A stretch of 64,000 bases of DNA from the NCBI GenBank assembly GCA_030765055.1, contig CM060958.1:109678627-109742626 (forward strand), written 5' to 3'. The position numbers were made by a program, and so were the translations under genes. Shown here in pieces: positions 46,036-57,160 of the stretch (its first letter is position 1; every line of letters begins with the position of its first letter). This DNA is from Mantis religiosa (Eukaryota; Arthropoda; Insecta; Mantodea; Mantidae). The notes beneath the pieces were generated by a model that ran no database searches, had not been told where the DNA came from, and was given only the letters and a program-made list of their open reading frames with translations.

Positions 46036-47945
46036 CAGTTACTGAAACGAGCATTATATCTGGCAGCATGGGTGACTCATATGCACTCTCATACACTCAT
46101 TTCGTAGTAATCAGATTCACGAACAGAGCAGATCAACAGTTCAAGCCCCTCTCCCTCTTCAGGCCCCGCTTTCCTTCTTGTGGTAGGTAGACAGAACATA
46201 ATACCTATCAGTGCAGTTACTTAAACGAACATTTGATCTGACAGCATAGGTAACTCATATGTACTCTCATACACTCATTTGGTAGTAAACAGATCCACTA
46301 ACATATCAGATAAATAGTTCAAGCTCCTCTCCCTCTTCATGCCCCCCTTGCAATTTTATGGTGGGTCAGAACATAATACCTATTACTGCAGCTACTCAAA
46401 CGAGCATTAGATCTGGCGGCATGGATGACTCATATATACTCTCATACACTCATTTCGTAGTAAACAAATCCACGAACAGAGCAGATGAACATCTCAAGCT
46501 CCTCTTCTTCTTCATGCCCCACTTGCAATTTTATGGTGGGTCAGAACATAATACCTATTACTGCAATTACTCAAACGAACATTAGATCTGGCAACATGGG
46601 AGACTCATATATACTCTCATACACTCATTTCGTAGTAAACAGAACCACTAACAAAGCAGATGAACAGTTCAAGTCCCTTTCCCTCTTCAGGCCCAGCTTT
46701 CCTTCTTGTGGTGAGTGGACAGAACATAATACCTATCACTGCAGTTACTTAAACGAGCATTCGATCTGGCAGCATGGGTAACTCATATGTACTCTCATAC
46801 ACTCATTTGGTACTGAACAGATCCCTTAACAGAGCAGATAAAAGTTCAAGCCCCTCTCCCTCTTCATGACCCCTTGACATCTTGTCGTGGGTAGACAGTA
46901 CATAATACCTATCACTGCACTTATTCAAACGGACATTAGATCTGGCAGCGTGGGTGACTTATATATACTCTTATACACTCATTTCGTAGTAAACAGAACC
47001 ACTAACAAAGCAGATGAACAGTTCAAGTCCCTTTCCCTCTTCAGGCCCAGCTTTCCTTCTTGTGGTGGGTGGATAGAACATAATACCTATCACTGCAGTT
47101 ACTTAAAAGAGCATTCGATCTGGCAGTATGGGTGACTCATATGTACTCTCATACACTCATTTGGTAGTGAACAGATCCACTAAAAGAGCAGATAAAAAGT
47201 TCAAGCCCCTCTCCCTCTTCATGACCCCTTGACATCTTGTCGTGGGTAGACAGTACATAATACCTATCACTGCACTTATTCAAACGGACATTAGATCTGG
47301 CAGCGTGGGTGACTTATATATACTCTTATACACTCATTTCGTAGTAAACAGAACCACTAACAAAGCAGATGAACAGTTTAAGCCCCTTTCCCTCTTCAGG
47401 CCCAGCTTTCCTTCTTGTGGTGAGTGGACAGAACATAATACCTATCACTGCAGTTACTTAAACGAGCATTCGATCTGGCAGCATGGGTACTCTCATACAC
47501 TCATTTCGTAGTAAACAGATTCCTTAACCGAGCAGATAAAAAGTTCAAGCCCCACTTCCTCTTCATGCTCCCTTGCCATCTTGTGGTGGGTAGACTGAAC
47601 ATAATACATATCACTACAGTTACTTCAACGAACATTCGATCTGGCAGCATGGGTGACTTATATATACTCTTATACACTCATTTCGTAGTAAACAGAACCA
47701 CAAACAAAGCAGGTGAGCAGTTCAAGCCCCTTTCCCTCTTCATATCCTGCTTGCCTTTTTGTGGTGGGTAGACATACATAATATCTATCACTGCAGTTAC
47801 TCAAACGAACATTAGATCTGGCAGCATGGGTGACTCATATGTACTCTCATACACTCATCTGGTAGTCAGATCCATTAACAAAGCAGGTAAACAGTTAAAG
47901 GCCCGCTCCCTCTTCATATCCCGCTTGCCTTCCTGTGAGTAGACA
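46036..47945 (+). repeat. Satellite-like array: about 11 monomers of 175-178 bp with a 355-bp dimer
   Basis: The anchor ATAATACC occurs at 46198, 46373, 46548, 46726, 46902, 47080, 47257, 47435 and, slightly changed, at 47601 and 47778. Spacings are 175, 175, 178, 176, 178, 177, 178, 166 and 177. Each monomer carries GATCTGGCAGCATGGGTGAC and ACTCTCATACACTCATTT. Two spacer types alternate from 46.7 to 47.4 kb: GGCCCAGCTTTCCTTCTTGT and ATGACCCCTTGACATCTTGT. The dimers at 46895-47250 and 47250-47600 are nearly identical. The first and last monomers are partial or diverged. Frames inside it are periodic by-products. Confidence 0.95.
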
Positions 47946-48787
47946 GTAGGTCTCGCGAACCGGTGAGTGAGTTAGCGACGAGGGAGCTAGAGGAGCGAGT
48001 GTTGTTACTGCAAGGGTTTGGAGACTCCGGTGAGTGAACCGTCTGAAAGAGGCCAGGTCGGGCTTATACCTACACCGTTACTTCATTTAGGAAAGTGAAT
48101 GAGCTGTGGAAGTAGTTCACGTAGGCGAACCGAACTACAATGTAGTGTCAGTTCAAACCACAGAACAATATCAAGATAAGCTGGTGTTTCTATTGCTGAC
48201 AGAGCTAGGTAAATGACACGTCCTCTTCTGTAAGCAGAGTGCATAAAAAAGTCCCTCCACTTAACATCCCACGAACATTTAACGGCTGACAGATTTTAAA
48301 ACGAATGGTCTGTCGCGGAAATGAGGCGAACAACTATCCTGGAAGCGAACTCGTGCCTTCTATATGGTGGGGTGCTATGTAAACATAAATTAAGCACTCG
48401 GAGAGACAAAGGCAAGGTTTTTGTTCCCTGCAGCAGTGCTAATCTGCCACCTGTTGACTGTTGCAGGCGTAGCAAAGAAGATTAGCGGTTTCAGCACGCA
48501 AGATGTTCTTATCGAGTTGGGGCAGGATATGAAGGTTTCATTGATTTACATCCGACAGCGCAACCACAACCTTCACTCACAAAATTGATACCTCCATTAT
48601 GTTCTGAGCATGCGGAAGTAATACGATTTTGTTCGCACTTGTGCGGCTGGTTTCTGCATAACTAAATGAGCTTCAGATATCGAATGTCACTTGTTTTTCT
48701 TTAAATTAAGAGCATCAGCCCAGTTTATTTCATTCGCTCCTTTACGGTAGCATATTTTATTATATGCCAATTTGTGCCCTGGGTTCA
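47946..48787. other. No feature recognised
   Basis: Unique sequence, somewhat less AT-rich than neighbours. No motif. Confidence 0.4.
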
Positions 48788-49330
48788 CCGAGGTGGATGG
48801 TTCATGTCGTTTCGTCTGTAGCCCGCATTCGGGAGGTCGGGGTTTGATTCTCGTAGCCGACCTACCTGACCCATAAGTTTTTTTGGAGGTTTTCCTGGGT
48901 CGCCAGGTTAATTACATCCCCAAAATTTCCTGTCCCTCTATTTTATCTTCATTATCATTTCACATCATCTCTCATCTGGTGGTCTCTTTCAGGGCAGAAG
49001 TGTCGGTGAGAGGCCTGTGTGTCAAGTCGATATGTTCTTGGTAAAAGTTCCTCTTTCCTAGGACGGTTGCCGGTCTCCAAGTCCAGTCTCCGAACTTGCC
49101 TGCCGGGAGTTTGCATCTAGTAAAAATCTAGGTACTCTGCCCTCTGTACTATCCTGACTCCTTGGAACGATCACCCTCTGCTTCCTCTCGCCTTATCCTT
49201 CCTTCAGGGGTGCCCCACTTGGAGGTACAGGTACAACAGACCGAGTTGGGGTCTTCGTGTCGAATCCCCTCTGTAAAGTAGAAGTCCAGTCCTGCGTTCG
49301 ATTCGTGTTCTGATTCATGGTTTTTCCCTT
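48788..49330 (+). mobile_element. Long SINE-like element, family C, copy 1
   Basis: tRNA-like start (TTTCGTCTGTAGCCCGCATT; B box GGGGTTTGATTCTCG), then ACCTACCTGACCCATAAG, GGAGGTTTTCCTGGGTCGCC, ATCTGGTGGTCTCTTTCAGG, AGAAGTGTCGGTGAGAGGC, and a long 3' part with CCGGTCTCCAAGTCCAGTCT and TTATCCTTCCTTCAGGGGT. The order matches 55650-56400. Confidence 0.75.
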
Positions 49331-49407
49331 TCTTTACTTTTTTGGGTGGGGGACACGGATATCGTCAGATGAGTTCGGTAAATTATGTGTTATATTAATT
49401 GAATTCA

Positions 49408-49409
<2 letters not shown>

Positions 49410-49442
<33 letters not shown>
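49410..49442. repeat. (TA)n microsatellite
   Basis: About 16 TA units. Confidence 0.97.
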
Positions 49443-49446
<4 letters not shown>

Positions 49447-50654
49447 TGCAGCCATGAAAGTATACCATGAAGAATATACGAAATGATAAGTCAATGAACA
49501 CTTATTTCACAATGAAATCTGTTTTTCTGTTATAGTAAACATATATGCATAGTGTAATCCCGTCACATAAAATAAAATATTTCAATTTGATCTCAATTCA
49601 TTTATATCACCCACAGTTTCCTCACAATGTAACTTCATTACAAACCATAAAATTAGCAGAACATGTTCTAGGAATGAAAAACAAATTAGTGTTACAATAT
49701 GTACAAAGCTTTTATCCAAGTCTAAACAAGAAAATATCTCTAGTACATAGTCTTATGTGTTCATTTTCTTATATTTCCTTTCTCTCTTCCCCTTAAACAC
49801 TGTCTGTATTGCGAGAAGGTATGTTTGAGCCCTTTCTGTCATAACATTATTTATTGCTTCTAGATTGGGACCAGTCACTTTATAGCGTCCAGTGTCTCTC
49901 TTTTTGCGAGTAGCTGATCCTGTATCTTGGAAATGTTTGATATGCACCTATTGGTTTTAAAAGACATAAGGATACCACATTAATATACATTTTAATTAAA
50001 CGTGAGATGACTAAATATTTATATCATATACTGATAAAACGTAAGAGGTTTATGTTGCAAACAAAAGAATGTTAGTTTGATGGTACCTGGACACTTTTGA
50101 CAACATTACGCTAAGAGGGACTTATCTGAATGCTGGATAGCGTTGCATAAACTCCTCTATGCAGCGGTTTAAGTTATATTTATATGTCGCAGCAATTCTA
50201 ATGCCGGTACGAAAGTAGCATTCAGTCATGAAGACGCGGTGCTCTGTGTTCATATCCAGGGGAAGCTGGTTGTATTAGTTACCAGAGCAACCACACTCAG
50301 AGGCCTGTAATTTGCTTACTGTTCCGCAAAAGTTACCGCTTCTTCTCCGTAGAGGACACTATGATTTCAAGAGACTTACCAGTCCACTATGACGTCATTC
50401 TTGCTGTATCGGAGGGCGGGAAACAACGAATAAAAATAGACATCCTGTATATTAATTGTTTATTAAATTGTGTTCCTGCAAAAAATGAAACAATATACTC
50501 TACTGAAAAATGGGATAATGTAAGAAACTGTCCATCTGTATACTAATTTTTAGTACTAAAGCTTTCATAGTTTTGTAGAAAAAGGAACATTAACACAGCA
50601 TATTTTACAATGCGAAGGCAGGAAGTACCACCTCCCCTTAAGCGAATGGTGAGG
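49443..50654. other. No feature recognised
   Basis: AT-rich unique sequence, no motif. Confidence 0.4.
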
Positions 50655-51195
50655 AGCTTACTTTTATTACACGAGGGCCGCCAGCTCGAGAGGTCGTTTC
50701 TTTACCCTCTCTGGTGACTCCAACAGTGGGGAAGTCGTCATGCTTAGACCGGGCACTGCGGACCCTTAGCACTCGTGGTACCTCTGACCTTACTAGAGGA
50801 ACCTCGGGCCGAACTGTCGAGCCCCTCCCGTCGGGGAGTTGTTTGGATGGGGGTTGGACTCGTGGGGGCAGTGTGTTCCCGACACCCGCGGGAGATCGGG
50901 TACCTCCAGAAAGTCTTTGGCCGACCGGAGTGGGTAGAGGGTTGCCTCATAAGTCCCGGGTACTAGCCTGAAGAGCTAGTGTGCTAGATCACCAGGCGGC
51001 CCCACCGAGGTTTTCGGTAGTCTTCCCTGCGGGGTTGACGCGCGTAAGTGGCGTATCCACTTCCATCCCGTCTTGACGTTGTCGATGGGGGGAGGGGGCT
51101 TTTAGGAAACCAAGTATTGCCCTATGGAAAGAGCCCCGGAGTTTTCCATCACTCCTGGATAGGAGGAGGACAGGGTCTTTAGACTTTTCGGTAGA
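50655..51195 (+). repeat. GC-rich dispersed repeat G, copy 1
   Basis: A GC-rich block in AT-rich surroundings. It matches the reverse complement of 56455-57160 over long stretches: CTGCGGACCCTTAGCACTCG, AGAGGAACCTCGGGCCGAAC, GTGCTAGATCACCAGGCGGC, CGCGTAAGTGGCGTATCCAC. It has one copy of a module that is duplicated in copy 2. It does not match a known protein family; class unknown. Confidence 0.8.
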
Positions 51196-52009
51196 TCCTT
51201 TGCGCTTAAAAAATGCTTGAAAATATATCCTCGAGTTGCGGCCTTGGTTGCTTTACATCATCCCTCCCTCCTTCCTAGGAGGTGTTTGCCACAATAGACC
51301 TGTGTATGCGAGGTGTGCCCCGTGTTGTCTATTCTTTACCCTTTAATGCACAGTAAGTATATGCAGCGCGCACATAGAAATACGCCTGAAGCAAGTTAGA
51401 AGAAGGCTCTATCTCTGTCATACGCCAGTCCTATACATCTCGCTGCATGCATGCAAGTGAAAACACACTGAGCTATTTACGAGCATCGCTGCGAGTAATC
51501 GTGTTTTAAAATTCATGTCCCGGAAACGTTCCTCATTAGCAAGATGTCACAACACAACAGCGAGCTCATTGATCCCAACTCAAGCGGCAGCGGAGATGGG
51601 GGTCCTGGGTTCATAATAATAAAAAAACAGAAACATCTCCCAAAAATGTTTCATCTGCTTTCCTTTTACAGAACAGAGACACGTGGGTTTTCAAAACTAA
51701 AGTATAAAACTTGCGTTTTTATAACTCGATTCATTTTCTGGTAGTTTAAGCAGTTATACGGTATACAAGACCAAGAAACAATACATTAAAACAAACGCAT
51801 GTGTGTGTTTTTTTTCTGTAAAAAGTTTGCATGTGTGTTTAAAAAGCTAATTTGCTGTATAAAAGGCTGTGAACTGACTGGAACAGTGCTGCTGGTCTGC
51901 CGGAATTTTGTCTTTACATGCTAGTAAATCTAACATGTCAATGTAGTTTAAAAGCACATACAAAAAGCATCCAAATAAACGACCCAGGCTCATATGTTCT
52001 TTTCCTTAA
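51196..52009. other. No feature recognised
   Basis: Unique sequence with no supported frame or repeat. Confidence 0.4.
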
Positions 52010-52235
52010 CATTCTCCAACGTTAAGTTATATTGGATGATGAATAAATTGGGCAAAATAATGCTCAAATGATCCAATATCCATTGAGCTTAAAGTTACCC
52101 AACATTTAACTTTCAGGATAAAGTAAAATCCAGGAAAGAAAATATTATCTAGATAATTCGCCCTGATCGAGATTTGAACTCGGGACCTCTTGAACCTGAG
52201 GCAGACACGCTAGAATCGATGCTACCGAGGGACCA
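52010..52235 (-). mobile_element. SINE family A, copy 14, diverged
   Basis: TTCTCCAACGTTAAGTTATA, ATAATGCTCAAATGATCC, B box GAGATTTGAACTCGGGACC and a head ending GCTACCGAGGGACC. It is more diverged than most copies, suggesting an older insertion. Confidence 0.85.
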
Positions 52236-52359
52236 ACAGGTTATGTTGGATTATACATAAATGAATTCAGTATATATTTAAATCACCGTGAGCCTATCCG
52301 AAATTCTTCACTCAGAATAAAGAATAATCCTGGAATGAAACTTTATAAAGGTATGAGAT

Positions 52360-54301
52360 GATGTTTGTCCTTGAGCGCTACTAGGTGAGCAACCAATCGG
52401 AGTCCTGCGGAGTAGTACTGCATTCCCCCTATGTGGTGTGTGACGAGCGCCAACCTAATTAGATTAGATAAGATTGATTTGCGTTCAGTAGGTTCACTTG
52501 TAGCCAGAAAAGGCTGTGAACATTGAACATGTCTAGAGGTATAAAGTTTAATAGCATATATATGTACAAAAGTTAACATAAGGCACATATTATAGTATAC
52601 AGGCAATATGAACAACAATATGAAAAACAAAGCAGGGATAATTATATATGATACAAAATGAAACACTTTTTAAACCAGCTTTCACTTGGCTTATGCCAGT
52701 ACGTCTCAACCTTTTTGCAATGGATACCATTCTTGTTATTTATTAAATACATATACATTAAAAATAAACTTTCAACATGCATCAAAGATTTATTAGTAAT
52801 GATTTGTCATTGGAATAGTTAGATACTACTTACAGAGCTACAGAAGCATTATCAGGATAATTTGTCATTCAGATAATCTTATACAGAATAAAAAGATTTT
52901 GAGCAAAGGTACTCTCTAACAGCATTTTTAAAAGCACCAAAATTATCAATTTTTTCTTTAAGAACATTAGGAAGTACGCCAAATATTTTGATAGTTTCAT
53001 AATGCACACCTTTCTGGAAGCAAGAAAGTTTAGCACTGGGATGATGGATATTATACTTTTGTCTAGCGTTTATTCTATGAATTACATTATTTGTTGCAAA
53101 TAAGGCACGATTGCATACAAAGAATTTTAGGATCGAGAATATATACATGCAAGGAAGCGTTAATATCTTCAATCCTCTAAAAATCATTCTCTAATAAATA
53201 CTATTCGCGCTAAGACAAAAATTCAGATTTTGCAAAAACTGATCCATGTGGGAGAAGAGAGTAATGTATTTAACATAACCGTAAAAACCCTATATTTTTA
53301 GCTCAAATAGCTTTCCTAATATAAATAAATATAATAGATACCATTATAACAATGCATTACGACGTAAGCACTGTATTAATATAATTATTGGTTGGCATGT
53401 ATGCGTGAACGTATATTTGTAATTACTCAGAACTGAAACGTAAATATTTGACATGACGTGGTAAAAGAAATATGTACTTTGAATAAGCCAAGGTGTTTGT
53501 TAAAGTCGATGAGAGGAAACGATACACTTCCTGCTAATCTGGCAGAACGTGTCTGGTCACATTATATCTTTGTTTATGAATGGTTCGTAATCTCTATTTA
53601 CTCTAGAGAGTTCAAAACAGTATTATTCAGTTACTCTTCCGTGAAAAAGTGTATCAACTGGATCAATGAGTCACGATCCACCTTCCCCCTTACTACTGCT
53701 AGAACAATCCAATTGAGTTAATATGGGCTCAAATTATGTTGCAAACAGAAATAATATATTTAAACTGACTGACGATGAACGAATTATTCACGAAGAAATT
53801 GACAAGGAACATAACAAGACTGGGAAAACTGCGTGAGACATCGGATAAACTACAAGAAGACGACTTTTGAAAAGAAATAGCACGTAACGAGAATTTGGAA
53901 CCTATCATCATAAATTTGCAGTACTCAGACGTTGAATACAATGACAATGACGAATTATCTCTTAACGTAAGTAACATTCACAGTTATACGGATGTACCGC
54001 TGGTATTTTCATTGGATTAGAAGAATAAGTAATTCATAAAGCTTAATTAATTTTAAACTAACCATTTAAATCATTTGCGTAATATATGAATATTCATGTT
54101 GCAATTGTGATTTCAGCAACTGCATTACTATAAAACTTTGGAAACTTCAGTTTGCGTTCCCATACGTCTAGCGCCACGAATACTCGCAAGTGTGCGAGAG
54201 AGAGGGAAAATGTAAAAGGTTTGAGGGTAACGAGGTGACAACGGTGAAGGCTCTAACGCATCTGATTCGCAACAGGCGAGAACTCTTCCCATTTGAAACA
54301 C
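52360..54301 (+). mobile_element. TIR element family T, copy 3, split by a LINE
   Basis: Begins near GTTTGTCCTTGAGCGCTACT without a clear left terminal repeat and ends TTCCCATTTGAAACACG. The interior matches copies 1 and 2 on both sides of the insert at 52443-53187. The family frame begins ATGGGCTCAAATTATGTTGC (53724) as MGSNYVANRNNIFKLTDDER, shifts once, and has a TGA where copy 2 has Trp. It ends ELSLN followed by GTAAGT. Confidence 0.8.
52443..53187 (-). mobile_element. 5'-truncated LINE: C-terminus of reverse transcriptase and 3' UTR
   Basis: The minus-strand frame 53187-52879 reads LTLPCMYIFSILKFF, INARQKYNIHHPSAKLSCFQ, KGVHYETIKIFGVLPNVLKE, KNAVREYLCSKSFYSV and stops. This ending (N.R......P......Q.G..Y..IK.FN.LP..IK ... 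KSFYSVEE) is typical of insect Jockey/CR1-type LINE proteins. About 440 bp of 3' UTR follows. T copies 1 and 2 show that the block is inserted, near AAACTA/ATCAATCTC. The frame is open but only about 100 codons long. Confidence 0.8.
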
Positions 54302-54404
54302 GTAATAAATTAAAACTGGAAACCTGCCACATACAAAAAAAATTTCATTCAGTCATATGTTATGTCTCCATTCCAATTTGAAAATAATAGTAAAACTACA
54401 GTAA

Positions 54405-54610
54405 AATTTACGTCCTCCAACATTATTTCATATGAATTAACTGGGTGAAATGATGCTCAAAGGAGCCCAGGGTCCATAGAGCTTAGAGTTACTCGACATT
54501 AATCTTTCAGGATAAGGGAAAACCCCGAAAAAGGACCTTATCCAGGTAACTCACCCTGACCAAGGACCTCTTGACCCCTTGAGCGTCAGGTAGACCTACC
54601 ATCCAGGCTT
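54405..54610 (-). mobile_element. SINE family A, copy 15, degenerate
   Basis: AAATTTACGTCCTCCAACAT, AATGATGCTCAAAGGAGCCC and AACTCACCCTGACCAAGGAC are present. The B-box arm is shortened and duplicated (CTCTTGACCCCTTGAGCG), and the head ends at TACCATCC. Confidence 0.8.
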
Positions 54611-55649
54611 GTGGGAATTGGAGAGTGATCAAGGTTCCTCGTACCTCGACCAGAATATCTTTTGTTTCTCCCATATCTTCTGCAAGGAATCCACGAAGTG
54701 AACAGTACAAGAATACCCGGGCTCACTAGATTGGATCGCTAGCCTTCCGTGGCCGAGAAACAGAGCTACAACGCTTTAGTCCATTGCACCAGGAGAGGAG
54801 AAATTCAATTGTGCAGTACCACAAAACCTTTGATATTTACAGCATTACTAAAACTCTCTGTTATTGTTAAAACTTTCAAGCCGAGAGAAGGTTTGAACAT
54901 TCTGGGTAAAACCACTACGGCTCAGGTGAACAGTACAAAAAAACACTGTCAGTTGTATGTTAACATAAGGACTAAAATAACAGAGTAAATATAAGAGTAA
55001 TTTATTTGGAAGCTCTTTGTTAAAAGCCTTAGTCTCGTTAACACACTGTTTGCTAATCCATTACCCATATAACAGCAGCAGGATTCTATGTAATGGAGTT
55101 AATGGAACCGCAATAGCCAACCTGCAGATTTGGACCTTTTTTGTTACATTCGAAATACGTACATGAGAACGGGAACACTGCTCAATAACAACAGGTAGTG
55201 ACGTGAAGTCATACCAACCTCAAACACCTAACTCAAGTGTCAGAAGTTTCAGTTTATGGAATTCTATACGATTACCTTACATGAGGGAGTACCTAAGACA
55301 TAACGGAGGAAGGGATGAGGTGACAGGATACTAACGGTGGACTGTCTGTAGGAGAGACGAGAGTTGAAGGCAGTATCTCTAAAACTACATGCTGAAAATC
55401 TCTCTGGTTCTGCAAATACTTGTGCTTTAAATGAAGTTTTATTGGATTGAAACACTGAATGTAAATCAATGAAATTTGATATCCCATTCTTTGTGTGCAC
55501 CTGTACGAAATTTCTCTACATTGAAAGTTATTTGAAATGAAAGTAGAAGGTAGCTTAGCTACCTTAGAACACACCTTGTAATTCGCTGCAATTATTTGTG
55601 AAGAAGTGTATTGTGTTCATTTAAATTATTTAGATTAGTAATTTTTAGG
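54611..55649. other. No feature recognised
   Basis: No motif or repeat. Frames at 55264-55574 overlap and lack family features. Confidence 0.4.
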
Positions 55650-56400
55650 AGTTTAGAGATTGCTCAGGCGGTTTCGTCTGTGGCCGGCATTTCGGAGGTC
55701 CCGGTTCAATGCCCGTGGCCAACCTACCTAACCCATGGGTTCATTCGGAGGTTTTCCCGGATCGCCAGCAGAATGCTGGGTGGATTAGTTGTATACATTA
55801 ATTTCCTCTCCCTCCATTTCACCATCTGGTGGATTTTTTCAAGGTAGAAGTGTCGGTGGGAGTCTCAGCGCTTCATGGAAGGGTGATATGCTTCAGGTGA
55901 AAATCACCTCCTCCTCCTTCTCCTCCTCCTCCTCCTCCTCCTCCTCCTCCTCCTCCTCCTCCTCCTCCTCCTCCTCCTCCTCCTCCTCCTCCTCCTCCTC
56001 CTCCTCCTCCTCCTCCTCCTCCTCCTCCTCCTCCTCCTCCTCCTCCTCCTCCTCCTCCTCCTCATCGTCCTCCTCCTCCGGTAAGATAGTCTCCGATCTC
56101 AGAGCCGGCCTAGACGTGCTTTAGCAATTCGGTCTTCGGTCTCCGAACCTGCCTAGTGGGTTGCGGCGGGAGTGACGCCAGTTGTATCAGATTGCCAGGT
56201 GTTTCCGAGTCCCGGCATAGCGGCCTGGTGAACTGTTTAGCTTCGCGGTAGGTGCCCTTTGCATTGTCGTGACTCCTTGGACGCCCTATGTCTCCTCTCG
56301 CCTCATCCTTCCTTCCGGAGACTCCCTACTTGGAGCGTAGATACACAAGATCATTCTGTTCGATGTGGAATTCTGGCCTGTCCTATCCTATCAGTATGTA
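55650..56400 (+). mobile_element. Long SINE-like element, family C, copy 2, interrupted by (TCC)n
   Basis: GATTGCTCAGGCGGTTTCGT (A-box region), CCCGGTTCAATGCCCG (B box), ACCTACCTAACCCATGGG, TTTCCCGGATCGCCAGC, CATCTGGTGGATTTTTTC, AGAAGTGTCGGTGGGAGTC and, after the TCC tract, CGGTCTCCGAACCTGCCTAG and CATCCTTCCTTCCGG, in the same order as copy 1. Confidence 0.8.
55907..56079. repeat. (TCC)n microsatellite, about 173 bp
   Basis: About 57 units with only two small interruptions (a TTC and a TCATCG). It sits where family C copy 1 has CTTGGTAAAAGTTCCTCTTT, so it probably expanded from a CCTCCT-like seed in the element. Confidence 0.95.
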
Positions 56401-56454
56401 CCGGTATTTTACCTGTACTGTGCAGTTCATTTATGAAGTATGATTATATGTTGT

Positions 56455-57160
56455 GACATTTAATTTTTTTAACTCCAGAGGCTCTACTCCTATTAGTCCT
56501 GGACCCGTAGGACCAAGGACCCGGGCCTCCTTCTACCTTGGAGCGATGGAAAACTCCAGGGTTCTTTCCATGGGGCAATACCTTGAGTCTAAAAAGCCCC
56601 CCCCCCCATCGACTACTACTGTGACAGTTGAGTCCAGAGGGTCTACTCCCATCAGTCCTGGACCCGTAGGACCAAGACCCGGGCCTCTTAAAACCAGGGA
56701 GTATCCGAGCTGTACCAAAGGGCGCCCAGTGTCTTCCGTGGGGCTTTCCATAGGACAAGACCTGGGTTACTAACAAGGCCCCCCCCCCATCTGGTCCAAG
56801 GACACAAGACGGGATGGAAGTGGATACGCCACTTACGCGCGCCAACACCAAAGGTTAAGGCTACCAATATGACCTCGGTGGGGCCGCCTGGCGATCTAGC
56901 ACACCTGCTACTAGCTATGCTGCCTAGTACCCGAGAATATTAATGGCTTCCCTCAACCCCGTCCGGAGACGTACCCGATCACCTACGAGTATCGGGAACC
57001 ACTGTCCCTTCGAGACCAACCCAATCAGAACAACTCCAAGAGGGAGGGGCTCGAATGTTCGGCCCGAGGTTCCTCTAGTAATGTCAGAGGTACCACGAGT
57101 GCTAAGGGTCCGCAGCGCCCGCACCACAGCAGCTGAAGGGGACGGATCCCCTCCCCTACT
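56455..57160 (-). repeat. GC-rich dispersed repeat G, copy 2, with an internal tandem duplication
   Basis: Inverted relative to copy 1. A module of about 165 bp occurs twice, at about 56470-56620 and 56625-56785. Each has CAGTCCTGGACCCGTAGGAC or a close variant, then GGGCCTC, a GGAAAAC/GGGCTTTCC stretch and a long C-run. The rest (56800-57160) matches copy 1 in detail. Confidence 0.8.

Noticed and set aside
46358..47771. Repeated frames (HNTYHCSY, YILLYTHFVV) of 68-98 codons
   Set aside because: They recur with the 177-bp monomer and start and stop at monomer-specific differences, so they are by-products of the array.
46036..47945. CRISPR-like repeat-spacer array
   Set aside because: The period is about 177 bp and the whole monomer is conserved, with no unique spacers and no cas genes. 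It is a satellite-type tandem repeat.
55789..56124. 111-codon frame with a long Ser run
   Set aside because: It is the translation of the (TCC)n microsatellite inside a SINE-like element.
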